Of a stretch of 64,000 bases of DNA, positions 48,076 through 55,783 are shown in pieces. This DNA is from Salinisphaera sp. G21_0 (GTDB taxonomy: Bacteria > Pseudomonadota > Gammaproteobacteria > Pseudomonadales > Endozoicomonadaceae): assembly GCF_017744115.1 (NCBI RefSeq), contig NZ_JAGHQW010000001.1, forward strand, positions 62,001 to 126,000, written 5' to 3'. The notes under the pieces are model-generated. The model saw only the letters and a list, made by a program, of their open reading frames with translations. It made no database searches and was not told the DNA's origin. Both the position numbers and the translations under genes were made by a program. How positions within the stretch are numbered: the first letter of the stretch is position 1; every line of letters starts with the position of its first letter.

Positions 48076-49413
48076 ATGCGCTTTAAACGTGCTGCCTCAA
48101 CCCCTGTTATTATTCATGAGGATGTGCGTATTGACGGGCTTTCCCATGATGGTCGCGGGATTGCCCGTTACCATGGGAAGACCCTCTTTATTGACGGGGC
48201 ACTGCCGGGAGAAACCGTTCGTGTCCGGGTTCTGGAAGACAAACGTCGTTTTATCAATGCCCGTGTAACAGAAGTGCTGTCGGCATCACCCGAGCGCCGT
48301 GAGCCTGCCTGCGCCCATTTTCGTCAGTGCGGAGGCTGCAGCCTGCAGTACTGGTCCCATGAAGGGCAGCTTGACAGCAAGCAGCACATCGTTCTCGATC
48401 AGTTAAGGCGATTTGCCCATGTTGTGCCTGAGCACATTGAGGAACCACTGGTTTCTCCACCCTATGGCTATCGCCACCGTTGTCGTTTTGCCATCCGCTG
48501 GCGCAAAGGCAGACTGAGCCTTGGCTTTCGGGAAAAGGGCAGTAATGCTATCTGTGACATTAATGAATGCCCCATACTGGCAGAGCCTTTGCAGGAGATG
48601 CCCTTACTGCTGAAGTCATTTTTGCCAACGTTAACAGGCCGGGAAGCCATTTCCCACGTGGAGTGCTTTCTGGCAGAGCAGGGGCGAGGGTTACTGCTGC
48701 GTCATATTCGTCCTCTGTCGCAAGAAGACCAAAACCTGTTGACAGCGTTTGCTTCTGCTCATCAGTTGATGCTGTACCTGCAGGGTAGTCCGGAGAACAT
48801 TCGGCTTTTATATCCTGCCAGATCTGACGACGATGCCGCAGCCGCATTGCATTACTCGCTGCCTGAATCAGGATTACAGCTGTACTTCCGGCCACAGGAC
48901 TTTACCCAGGTCAACCGGGTGATTAATCAGGCGATGGTTGAGCAGGCTATCCATTGGCTTTCTCCGCAGGCATCCGATAAAGTGCTTGACCTGTTCTGTG
49001 GCCTGGGTAATTTCTCTCTGCCACTGGCGAAAAAGTCAGGCCATGTGACGGGGGTTGAGGGTTCACCGGGTTCGGTTGCCCAGGCGGCAAAAAATGCCGG
49101 TCTGAATGGTTTGAGTAATGTAAGTTTTCACTGCGCAGACCTGTCCAGTGATTTCACCACTGAGTCCTGGGCAAAAGAGCATTACGATATAGTGGTTCTG
49201 GACCCCCCCAGGGCCGGTGCGGATTTTATGATTGAGCAACTGGCCTGTTTATTGCCTGACCGACTGTTGTATATTTCCTGCAATCCGGCAACCCTTGCCA
49301 GGGATGCCGGAAGTCTGGTCTCCCATGGTTTCAGGCTTGAGCGTTTGTGTGTAATGGATATGTTTCCGCAAACTTCTCATGTTGAGTCCATGGCGCTTTT
49401 TGTCAGGTCATAG
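48076..49413 (+). CDS. rlmD: 23S rRNA (uracil-1939-C5) methyltransferase
   Basis: RlmD (RumA) methylates U1939 of 23S rRNA with SAM. A TRAM domain (IDGLSHDGRGIARYHGKTLF) covers about residues 12-72. The Fe-S cluster cysteines are in CAHFRQCGGC (about 78-87) with a further Cys in ECPIL. The C-terminal Rossmann domain has LDLFCGLGNFSLPLA, the catalytic DPPRAG and YISCNPATLARD, which holds the nucleophilic Cys. ATG 48076 has GGAAG six bases upstream; the longer frame from 48037 adds 13 unrelated residues. The length is 445 aa. Confidence 0.95.
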   Translation: MRFKRAASTPVIIHEDVRIDGLSHDGRGIARYHGKTLFIDGALPGETVRVRVLEDKRRFINARVTEVLSASPERREPACAHFRQCGGCSLQYWSHEGQLDSKQHIVLDQLRRFAHVVPEHIEEPLVSPPYGYRHRCRFAIRWRKGRLSLGFREKGSNAICDINECPILAEPLQEMPLLLKSFLPTLTGREAISHVECFLAEQGRGLLLRHIRPLSQEDQNLLTAFASAHQLMLYLQGSPENIRLLYPARSDDDAAAALHYSLPESGLQLYFRPQDFTQVNRVINQAMVEQAIHWLSPQASDKVLDLFCGLGNFSLPLAKKSGHVTGVEGSPGSVAQAAKNAGLNGLSNVSFHCADLSSDFTTESWAKEHYDIVVLDPPRAGADFMIEQLACLLPDRLLYISCNPATLARDAGSLVSHGFRLERLCVMDMFPQTSHVESMALFVRS

Positions 49414-49472
49414 ATTATCAAACAGTAATTTATTGGAAAGTAGCCTGTTAATGGCTGCTTTGGGGTAGTAGT

Positions 49473-49640
49473 CTAGGAGCCTGTCCGAGAATAGACTGCC
49501 CTACTGCGGTGGCAGCAAATTGGTCTAAAAATCCGCTTTTGTTCGGCAAATAGCCCCGCTATTCACCTCACAAAACCGAATTTTTATCCTCAATTTTCTG
49601 CCATCCTCGCTACGGGCGCTATTCTCGGTCAGCCTCCTAG
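49473..49640. mobile_element. 168-bp MITE-like palindromic element
   Basis: The terminal inverted repeats are 22 bp (49473-49494 and 49619-49640) and match at 20 of 22 bases; both ends carry CTAG. The similarity goes on inward, with gaps, for most of the length, so the whole element can fold into one long imperfect hairpin with a small AATAGC/GCTATT stem at its centre. There is no ORF of note inside. This is the structure of a non-autonomous miniature transposable element. It lies between rlmD and relA, ending 51 bases before the relA start. The family is unknown to me. Confidence 0.8.
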
Positions 49641-49691
49641 CCCGACGCCTGACAGGGCATCATTTTTACAGAAAGAGATGGAATGGAATAG

Positions 49692-51944
49692 ATGGTCAAG
49701 GTCAGAGAGGATCAGCCCCAGCTCTTCGACGGCAGTGTCGACCTGGATGCCTGGCTGAATCGCCTGCAGGAACGTTACGGCGTTGGTGATACGGATAGTC
49801 TTAGGGAGGCCTGTGAGCTGGCCCAACAGGCTGAACTGCTGGCATTGCAGCGGTCTCTCGAATCTGAAGAAACAGTCTGGCCTACTGGAAAAGGGTGTTT
49901 CCGGACCGGTCTGGAAATGGCCGAGATCCTGGCCGAGCTGAAACTGGATATGGATACCCTGGTTGCTGCGGTCCTCTATCGGGCTGTTCGTGAAACCAAA
50001 CTCTCTCTTGACCAGGTGGAAGAGAATTTTGGCAAGGTAGTTGCCGGTCTGATCAAAGACGTTCAGGGCATGGCGGCCATCAGCAATATCCAGAACCCCA
50101 GAAAGCAGGTTCTCGATCATCGTCAGGACCAGCTGGAAAAAGTTCGCAAGATGCTGGTGTCCATTATTGACGATGTCCGTGTTGCCCTGATCAAACTGGC
50201 TGAGCGAACCTGCGCTATCCGGGCTGTTCAGCATGCCAGTAAGGAGAAACGTCAGCGGGTTGCCAGGGAGGTGTTTGAAATTTATGCGCCGCTGGCCCAT
50301 CGGCTGGGTATTGGTTATATCAAGTGGGAGCTGGAAGATCTCTCCTTTCGCTACCTTAAACCCCAGGACTATAAGAAAATTGCCAGGTTACTGGATGGCA
50401 AACGACTGGATCGCCAGAAATACATTACCAACGTCGTAGATGCCCTGAAAGCATCACTGTCGGATGCACGGATTGAGGGGGATGTCAGTGGTCGGGTGAA
50501 GCATATCTACAGCATCTGGCGGAAGATGAAACGGAAAAACGTCGATTTTCGTGATCTCTACGATATTCGTGCGGTCCGTATTCTCACCCATGAAGTCCGC
50601 GATTGTTATGCGGCACTGGGGGTGGTGCACTCGCTCTGGAATCATATTCCCAAGGAATTTGATGATTACATTGCCACTCCGAAAGAGAATGGCTACCGCT
50701 CGCTGCACACGGCGGTGTTTGGCCCTGAAGGCAAAACCCTTGAAGTCCAGATACGTACCCATGATATGCATGAGGAAGCAGAGCTGGGTGTTTGCGCACA
50801 CTGGAAGTACAAGGGCACTGATGTTAATAGCCGCAGTGACAGCTACGAGGAAAAAATTTCCTGGCTGCGTCAGGTGATGGAATGGCATGAAGACCTTGGT
50901 GATCTGGGCGAGCTGGGTGGTCAGTGGCGTGCGGATGTCGAGCCAGACCGAATCTATGTGTTTACCAAAGATGGGCATGTGGTTGATCTGTCGGTGGGAG
51001 CCACCCCGATCGATTTTGCCTACCGGATTCACTCAGAAGTGGGCAGCCGCTGCAGAGGCGCAAAAGTTGCCGGTCGTATTGTCCCGTTAACCCATAAACT
51101 CAAAACCGGCGATCAGGTGGAAATCCTCACTGCCCCTAATGCCCATCCCAGCCGGGACTGGCTGAATCCTGATCTTGGCTATGTCACCACCAGTCGAGCC
51201 AGGGCCAAGATCACCAGCTGGTTCAAAAAACAGGATCGGGACGCCAATATCGCCGATGGTCAGAGCCTGCTGGAATTGGAGCTTAAACGTCAGGCGTTGC
51301 AGAGTGTTAATTACCCGGAGCTTGCCCAGGCAGTTAACTGCCTGTCACCGGATGATATGTTTGCCGGTATTGGTGCCGGTGACATAAAGCTTCGCCATGT
51401 GGTTTCCCTGGCGCAGAAGCAGGTTGCGCCGGAAGAGGAGAAGACGTTTGAAATTCGCACCAAGCCACAACAGGAACGGTTATCGGACAGCACCATTACT
51501 ATTGATGGTGTCGGTAATCTGCTGACTCAGATGGCGGGTTGCTGCCAGCCGGTGCCGGGGGATCCGATCATCGGTTATATCACCGTTGGCCGTGGCGTAA
51601 CGATTCACCGGGAAGACTGTAACACGGCGCTCTCTTTGCGCAGTCGTGAGCCGGAGCGCCTGATAGAAGTTAACTGGGGAACCCGTCCGGACTACAGTTA
51701 CCCGGTTGATGTTATCATTACGGCTTATGACCGTCCGGGCCTGTTAAGAGATATTACCGTGGTATTGGCTAACGATAAGGTGAATGTTCTGTCTATGCAG
51801 ACCCGGACCAGCAAGGAAGAGCATTTAGCCAGCATGCTGCTGACTATGGAAGTTCCGAGTCTGGAGAGTCTGGGGCGTATCCTTGCCAAGGTCAGTCAGT
51901 TGCCCAATGTTATCGATGCTGTTCGCCATCGTAAAATGAGTTAA
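49692..51944 (+). CDS. relA: GTP pyrophosphokinase RelA
   Basis: RelA is the ribosome-associated (p)ppGpp synthetase of the stringent response. The N-terminal HD region is present but appears degenerate, as is usual for RelA (there is no HD pair where SpoT has one). The synthetase domain includes YDIRAVRIL and GYRSLHTAVFGP. The TGS domain (YVFTKDGHVVDLSVGATPID), the conserved-cysteine region (MAGCCQPVPGDPIIGYI, GVTIHREDC) and the C-terminal ACT domain (ITAYDRPGLLRDITVVL) follow. The length is 750 aa (E. coli 744). A GGAAT close to the ATG is the only ribosome-site-like sequence. The MITE-like element occupies most of its upstream region. Confidence 0.96.
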   Translation: MVKVREDQPQLFDGSVDLDAWLNRLQERYGVGDTDSLREACELAQQAELLALQRSLESEETVWPTGKGCFRTGLEMAEILAELKLDMDTLVAAVLYRAVRETKLSLDQVEENFGKVVAGLIKDVQGMAAISNIQNPRKQVLDHRQDQLEKVRKMLVSIIDDVRVALIKLAERTCAIRAVQHASKEKRQRVAREVFEIYAPLAHRLGIGYIKWELEDLSFRYLKPQDYKKIARLLDGKRLDRQKYITNVVDALKASLSDARIEGDVSGRVKHIYSIWRKMKRKNVDFRDLYDIRAVRILTHEVRDCYAALGVVHSLWNHIPKEFDDYIATPKENGYRSLHTAVFGPEGKTLEVQIRTHDMHEEAELGVCAHWKYKGTDVNSRSDSYEEKISWLRQVMEWHEDLGDLGELGGQWRADVEPDRIYVFTKDGHVVDLSVGATPIDFAYRIHSEVGSRCRGAKVAGRIVPLTHKLKTGDQVEILTAPNAHPSRDWLNPDLGYVTTSRARAKITSWFKKQDRDANIADGQSLLELELKRQALQSVNYPELAQAVNCLSPDDMFAGIGAGDIKLRHVVSLAQKQVAPEEEKTFEIRTKPQQERLSDSTITIDGVGNLLTQMAGCCQPVPGDPIIGYITVGRGVTIHREDCNTALSLRSREPERLIEVNWGTRPDYSYPVDVIITAYDRPGLLRDITVVLANDKVNVLSMQTRTSKEEHLASMLLTMEVPSLESLGRILAKVSQLPNVIDAVRHRKMS

Positions 51945-52021
51945 GTTATCCTGCTGATTCTCACGTCTTGCGTGGGAATCCCCTCCTTTTTCATCCGTTT
52001 ACATTCTTTCAGGAGCCGGGT

Positions 52022-52828
52022 TTGTCACATTCCATTGATGATCTGATTACTTTGATGGCCAGACTCAGAGATAGAGAACATGGTTGTCCATGGGATCTGA
52101 AACAGACCTTCGCCACCATCGCCCCCTACACACTGGAAGAGGCCTGCGAAGTTGCCGAAGCCATTGAGCGGGAAGATTACGACAACCTGAAAGAAGAGCT
52201 GGGTGACCTGTTATTTCAGGTGATTTTCCATGCCCAGATGGCCAGAGAAAGCGGCTTTTTTGACTTTGCCGATATCAGTGAGGGGTTATTGGCAAAATTG
52301 CTGCGCCGACATCCCCATGTCTTTCCTGATGGAAGTCTGAAGTCGTTTGCTACCGAACAACAGCTGACGTCTGAACAGGTCAAGCAGAAGTGGCAGGAAA
52401 TAAAGGCCGAAGAAAAAAAACAGAAAGGCCCCAAAAAGAGTGACTCAGCCATGCCTGATGATTTGCCAGCCATGTTGCCAACCTTGCAGCGTGCCGAAAA
52501 AATTCAGGTGGCAGCGGCCAGAGTCGGTTTTGACTGGCTGGAGCCAGAGCCGGTATTTGACAAGATTCACGAAGAGCTGGATGAAATCCGTGCCGCCAGA
52601 AGTGAAAGTCAGGAGCGGATTTCGGAAGAGGTGGGTGACCTGTTATTTGCCTGTGTCAATCTTGCCCGACACCTCGGTGTTGATGCCGATATGGCATTGC
52701 GTAAGGCCTGCCATAAATTTGACCATCGGTTCAGGAAAATGGAAGCCCTCGCTACCGAACATGAAGAACGTTTTGAACAGCTCACGCTGGAAGAGATGGA
52801 GAGCTACTGGCAGCAGTGTAAACAATGA
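52022..52828 (+). CDS. mazG: Nucleoside triphosphate pyrophosphohydrolase MazG
   Basis: MazG hydrolyses NTPs and dNTPs to monophosphates and, in E. coli, lowers (p)ppGpp during starvation. Both MazG domains are seen: the first with CPWDLKQTFATIAPYTLEEA and EELGDLLFQVIFHAQMA, the second with EELDEIRAA and SEEVGDLLFACVNLARHL. The length is 268 aa. The likely start is TTG 52022 (LSHSIDDLITLMARLRDREHG), because AGGAG lies seven bases upstream; a TTG at 51968 would add 18 residues without homology. It follows relA by 77 bp, the conserved relA-mazG order. Confidence 0.93.
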   Translation: MSHSIDDLITLMARLRDREHGCPWDLKQTFATIAPYTLEEACEVAEAIEREDYDNLKEELGDLLFQVIFHAQMARESGFFDFADISEGLLAKLLRRHPHVFPDGSLKSFATEQQLTSEQVKQKWQEIKAEEKKQKGPKKSDSAMPDDLPAMLPTLQRAEKIQVAAARVGFDWLEPEPVFDKIHEELDEIRAARSESQERISEEVGDLLFACVNLARHLGVDADMALRKACHKFDHRFRKMEALATEHEERFEQLTLEEMESYWQQCKQ

Positions 52829-52840
52829 CTCTGCAGAAAG

Positions 52841-52864
52841 TGCCTCCATTGTTAACCGGAGGCA
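52841..52864. terminator. Hairpin between mazG and the PilJ-domain gene
   Basis: A 7-bp stem (TGCCTCC / GGAGGCA) with a 10-base loop lies between two converging genes, with no clear T-run on either side. It is a candidate shared 3' end. Confidence 0.45.
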
Positions 52865-52876
52865 GGTTATGTTCTG

Positions 52877-53677
52877 TCAGCCATTGGATTTTATCATTAG
52901 CTGTTCATAGTCGTAGGTCAGGTCGTTCATTTTTTTCAAAATCGATTCGGTTGTTACTGAGACCACGGTAGGAACAAAATGGCCCTGGTGACTGATTTTG
53001 AATCCGGCATTGGTAAAATCCCACTGACTCTGGACTTTCGCCAGCTTTTGTTTGATATCGCTGGAGTTTAGTTCTGACTGGCGGAGGGTTGTCAGTGCGC
53101 TGCCAAACTCATCAATGGCCAGATCCAATGATTGATCAACCGACGGATCCTTAACACCCCATGCCCGGGTAATATAGAGTTTGGCGATACGCTGACTGAG
53201 CATTCGCTGTCGGCCGGAAATATTCACCAGTTGACCGGCTTTATGTCCGGCGTGTTCGGTGATCGCTTTAACCACGGTTTCACTGCGAGCCAGAAGCTCA
53301 TCACTCAGTGCCAGAATGGTCAACGCTTTTTCGCGCGTTGGTGTTTCAAGGACTTTTAAACGGAACGCCTGCCAGGTGATGGCGGCATCATTCAAGCTGT
53401 TGCGAATCTCATCGTTAGGGGCGTAATCCATAAGTTCAAGAAATTGCTGCTCGAACAGGGCCATACTGGTATCCAGGTCAGCTGTCGCTTGATCCGGATT
53501 TACATCGGAGCCAATCATAATGTAACTTTTAGCGATCCTCTGACTGAGCATTCGCTGGCGACCTGCCTTGTTAATGGCTTCTGCATCATTGATGGTTGCC
53601 GCTGCTGGCAGTGAAGTTATGACCAGAGTGAACAGGATGCTGAGTATGCCTGAAACTTTGAAAATCTGATTTAACAT
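52877..53677 (-). CDS. Exported protein with two PilJ-type sensor domains
   Basis: This 266-aa protein has a signal peptide (about residues 1-27, ending SLPAAA). Two copies of the PilJ/NarX-like N-terminal sensor domain follow. The 12-residue core GRQRMLSQRIAK appears identically at residues 39-50 and 155-166, each followed by a helical bundle of about 100 residues. In PilJ and NarX-type receptors this module sits at the periplasmic end of a longer signalling protein. Here there is no membrane anchor after the signal sequence and no output domain, so the protein is probably periplasmic. It may bind a small ligand and present it to a receptor. It is convergent with mazG. Confidence 0.82.
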   Translation of the reverse strand: MLNQIFKVSGILSILFTLVITSLPAAATINDAEAINKAGRQRMLSQRIAKSYIMIGSDVNPDQATADLDTSMALFEQQFLELMDYAPNDEIRNSLNDAAITWQAFRLKVLETPTREKALTILALSDELLARSETVVKAITEHAGHKAGQLVNISGRQRMLSQRIAKLYITRAWGVKDPSVDQSLDLAIDEFGSALTTLRQSELNSSDIKQKLAKVQSQWDFTNAGFKISHQGHFVPTVVSVTTESILKKMNDLTYDYEQLMIKSNG

Positions 53678-53734
53678 ATCCGTATCTATGAATTATTATT
53701 GATTTAAAAGGCGGATAATACCTGAAAATTGTTT

Positions 53735-54442
53735 ATGATTCGCCTTTCCAAATTTATTGCCGATGCTGGTTATTGCTCACGGCGGCAAGCTTCACGACTG
53801 ATTGACAGTGGTTGTGTGCTGGTTAATGGCAGGCCGGGATTGCATATTGATCGAATAACAGACAGTGACTGTGTAATGGTCAATGGTCACGAACTAAAAT
53901 CAGTAACTGAAAAACTATACTTTCTATACAACAAACCAGTGGGCGTTGACTCAGTTTGTGATGTCGAGGATCCGGCCAGTATTGTTCACCATTTACCTGC
54001 CCTGAATGACAATTTGCGGATTTTTCCCGTTGGCAGGCTGGACAAGGATTCCCACGGTTTGATGCAGCTGACCAACCAAGGTGAACTGTGCCAGGCCCTG
54101 CTGCATCCGGATTATTACCATGAAAAAGAGTATCGGGTGAATGTCGACAAGCCAGTTGATGAAGCATTTCTTTTGTCCATGGCGGCAGGTGTCAGCTACG
54201 GCGATGTCACAACAAAGCCCTGTGTGGTGGAGAAAGTCGCCAGTGATACCTTTACGATTGTCCTGACCCAGGGACTTAATCGTCAGATACATCGAATGTG
54301 TCAGGCGCTGGGTTATCGGGTCATGGATTTACAACGTATTCGTATGGTGAACTTACTGCTGGACGGTATCGAACCGAATCACCATCGATTGCTTCGGTCC
54401 GAAGAAATTTCAGGCCTGCTTCGGGCAACGGGCCATCAATAA
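53735..54442 (+). CDS. rluF: RluF-type 23S rRNA pseudouridine synthase
   Basis: This enzyme of the RsuA/RluB/E/F group has an N-terminal S4 RNA-binding domain (RLSKFIADAGYCSRRQASRL, residues 3-22). The catalytic domain has the active aspartate in GRLDKDSHGLMQLTNQG, and LTQGLNRQIHRMCQALGY is a strong match to RluF. E. coli RluF modifies U2604 of 23S rRNA (and U35 of tRNA-Tyr). At 235 aa it is shorter than E. coli RluF (290), which has a longer tail. The ATG at 53735 is used; a TTG two codons upstream is possible. Its 3' end overlaps the opposing GNAT gene by 33 bases. Confidence 0.87.
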   Translation: MIRLSKFIADAGYCSRRQASRLIDSGCVLVNGRPGLHIDRITDSDCVMVNGHELKSVTEKLYFLYNKPVGVDSVCDVEDPASIVHHLPALNDNLRIFPVGRLDKDSHGLMQLTNQGELCQALLHPDYYHEKEYRVNVDKPVDEAFLLSMAAGVSYGDVTTKPCVVEKVASDTFTIVLTQGLNRQIHRMCQALGYRVMDLQRIRMVNLLLDGIEPNHHRLLRSEEISGLLRATGHQ

Positions 54443-54874
54443 GAACGTGTGCCCCTGTTGCCGGTACCTCAGGTAAGGGGCCAGGATATCAGAAGGTACA
54501 CTGTCCGGCTCCGGGCTGAAAAAGCCTGCTCTCTGGTAAAAAAGTTCAAGGTGAACGTAGGGATAGCACCAGCAGTTGACAGCGTTTAGATTTTTCAGGA
54601 CTTCGCTCAAAAAGAACGAGCCAATACCCTTTCTTTGGGCATTGCTGGCTACCTGGACGCTTCTCAGCAAATAACCATCGGATTTTGGACTGGCCCTCAG
54701 GCCAGCGATAATGTTTCCCTTTGCGCAGCGGGCGACCCAGACCCGCTCCTCACTCGACGCTTTTCCCTTGTGCCCGTTCTCTTTAAAAAAGCGGTTAATC
54801 AGGGGAAAGGCAATGGGGTTGAGTTCCTCAACGGTATGCACAACACACTCAGTCACGGCTTTTTCCGGAGGCAT
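54410..54874 (-). CDS. GNAT-family N-acetyltransferase
   Basis: This 154-aa acetyltransferase has the acetyl-CoA-binding motif A as LLRSVQVASNAQRKGIGSFF (about residues 69-88; the QRKGIG loop contacts the pyrophosphate), preceded by the GNIIAGLRASPKSDG strands and followed by a motif B region (VHLELFYQRAGFF). The substrate is unknown. Its ATG lies 26 bases inside the end of trmJ, with GGGAG nine bases upstream, and both are inside a strong hairpin. Its 3' end overlaps rluF on the other strand. It is probably translated with trmJ. Confidence 0.8.
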   Translation of the reverse strand: MPPEKAVTECVVHTVEELNPIAFPLINRFFKENGHKGKASSEERVWVARCAKGNIIAGLRASPKSDGYLLRSVQVASNAQRKGIGSFFLSEVLKNLNAVNCWCYPYVHLELFYQRAGFFSPEPDSVPSDILAPYLRYRQQGHTFLLMARCPKQA

Positions 54875-55589
54875 TCTGGGCGGCTCCCAGAATGCCCCGC
54901 AACATATTCAGCTCTTTGGCTTCGGGGCGGGCACGGTTGAACAAGCGACGAAGCCGGGTCATGACCAGCCCCGGGTGCTGTTGAATAATAAAATTGATGT
55001 CGGTCAATGTGGTTTCCAGGTGCTCGTAGAACTTTTCCAGCTCCTGATTCAGAGGGTATTCCTGTTCCGGTTTTTCACCATGCCAGTGGTTCTCTTTATT
55101 CAGTGACGCCTTGAAGATCTCATAACAGAGAATCTGAATGGCTGAAGCGACATTAAGCACCGGGTACTCCGGATTCGCATCAATACTGGTATGGAAGTGG
55201 CACTTTTCCAGCTCGCTGTTGGTCAGACCCATGGTTTCCTGGCCAAATACCAGGGCAACCGGCGATTGGCGTGATTCACAGAGCAGTTTCTCAGCGCACG
55301 CTTCAGCCCCCAGCATCGGGCGTGAAAACGAATGGGTGCGTGATCTGGCACTGGTGCCAATGACCAGGGAGCAATCGGCAATGGCTTCATCCAGTGAGTC
55401 CAATACCCGGGCGTTCTCCAGCACATCCAGGGCACCGGCCGCCATGGAGTCCGCCTCCGGCGCGGGAAATCGTTGCGGTGTCACCAGGCAGAGGTCACTC
55501 AGGCCCATGGTTTTCATGGCCCGGGCAGCGGAGCCTATGTTGCCGGGGTGGAAGGTATTGATAAGGATGATGCGAATATTTTGAAGCAT
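54849..55589 (-). CDS. trmJ: tRNA (cytidine/uridine-32-2'-O)-methyltransferase TrmJ
   Basis: TrmJ is a SPOUT-family enzyme that methylates the 2'-hydroxyl of position 32 in several tRNAs. The N-terminal IRIILINTFHPGNIGSAARA (about residues 5-24), the knot sequences PVALVFGQETMGLTNSEL and NPEYPVLNVASAIQILCYE, and the basic helical tail are typical. Starting at ATG 55589 gives 246 aa, exactly the E. coli length; the open frame continues about 70 codons upstream without homology. The GNAT gene begins inside its last codons. It is divergent from cydD. Confidence 0.94.
   Translation of the reverse strand: MLQNIRIILINTFHPGNIGSAARAMKTMGLSDLCLVTPQRFPAPEADSMAAGALDVLENARVLDSLDEAIADCSLVIGTSARSRTHSFSRPMLGAEACAEKLLCESRQSPVALVFGQETMGLTNSELEKCHFHTSIDANPEYPVLNVASAIQILCYEIFKASLNKENHWHGEKPEQEYPLNQELEKFYEHLETTLTDINFIIQQHPGLVMTRLRRLFNRARPEAKELNMLRGILGAAQNASGKSRD
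54870..54896 (-). promoter_or_regulatory. Hairpin enclosing the GNAT translation start
   Basis: Perfect 11-bp arms with a 5-base loop lie inside the end of trmJ. On the minus-strand mRNA the GGGAG ribosome site falls in the left arm and loop, and the GNAT ATG falls in the right arm. The start would be closed unless a ribosome translating trmJ opens the stem. Confidence 0.65.
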
Positions 55590-55783
55590 GGTGACCAATG
55601 GTTGAATGACGGAAGAAGCTGTCCTTTTGGACACTCTTTTAGCAAGAGCTGAATCACAGAATAAATTTGACCCGTAATTATAGGCGGCGGAAGTACTTGA
55701 AAACCAGTCATCGTGGTGAGTACCGATCGAGTTATGTACAATGCACCGCACGTGGTCAGTAGTCCGGGAAATACATTGAAAAG

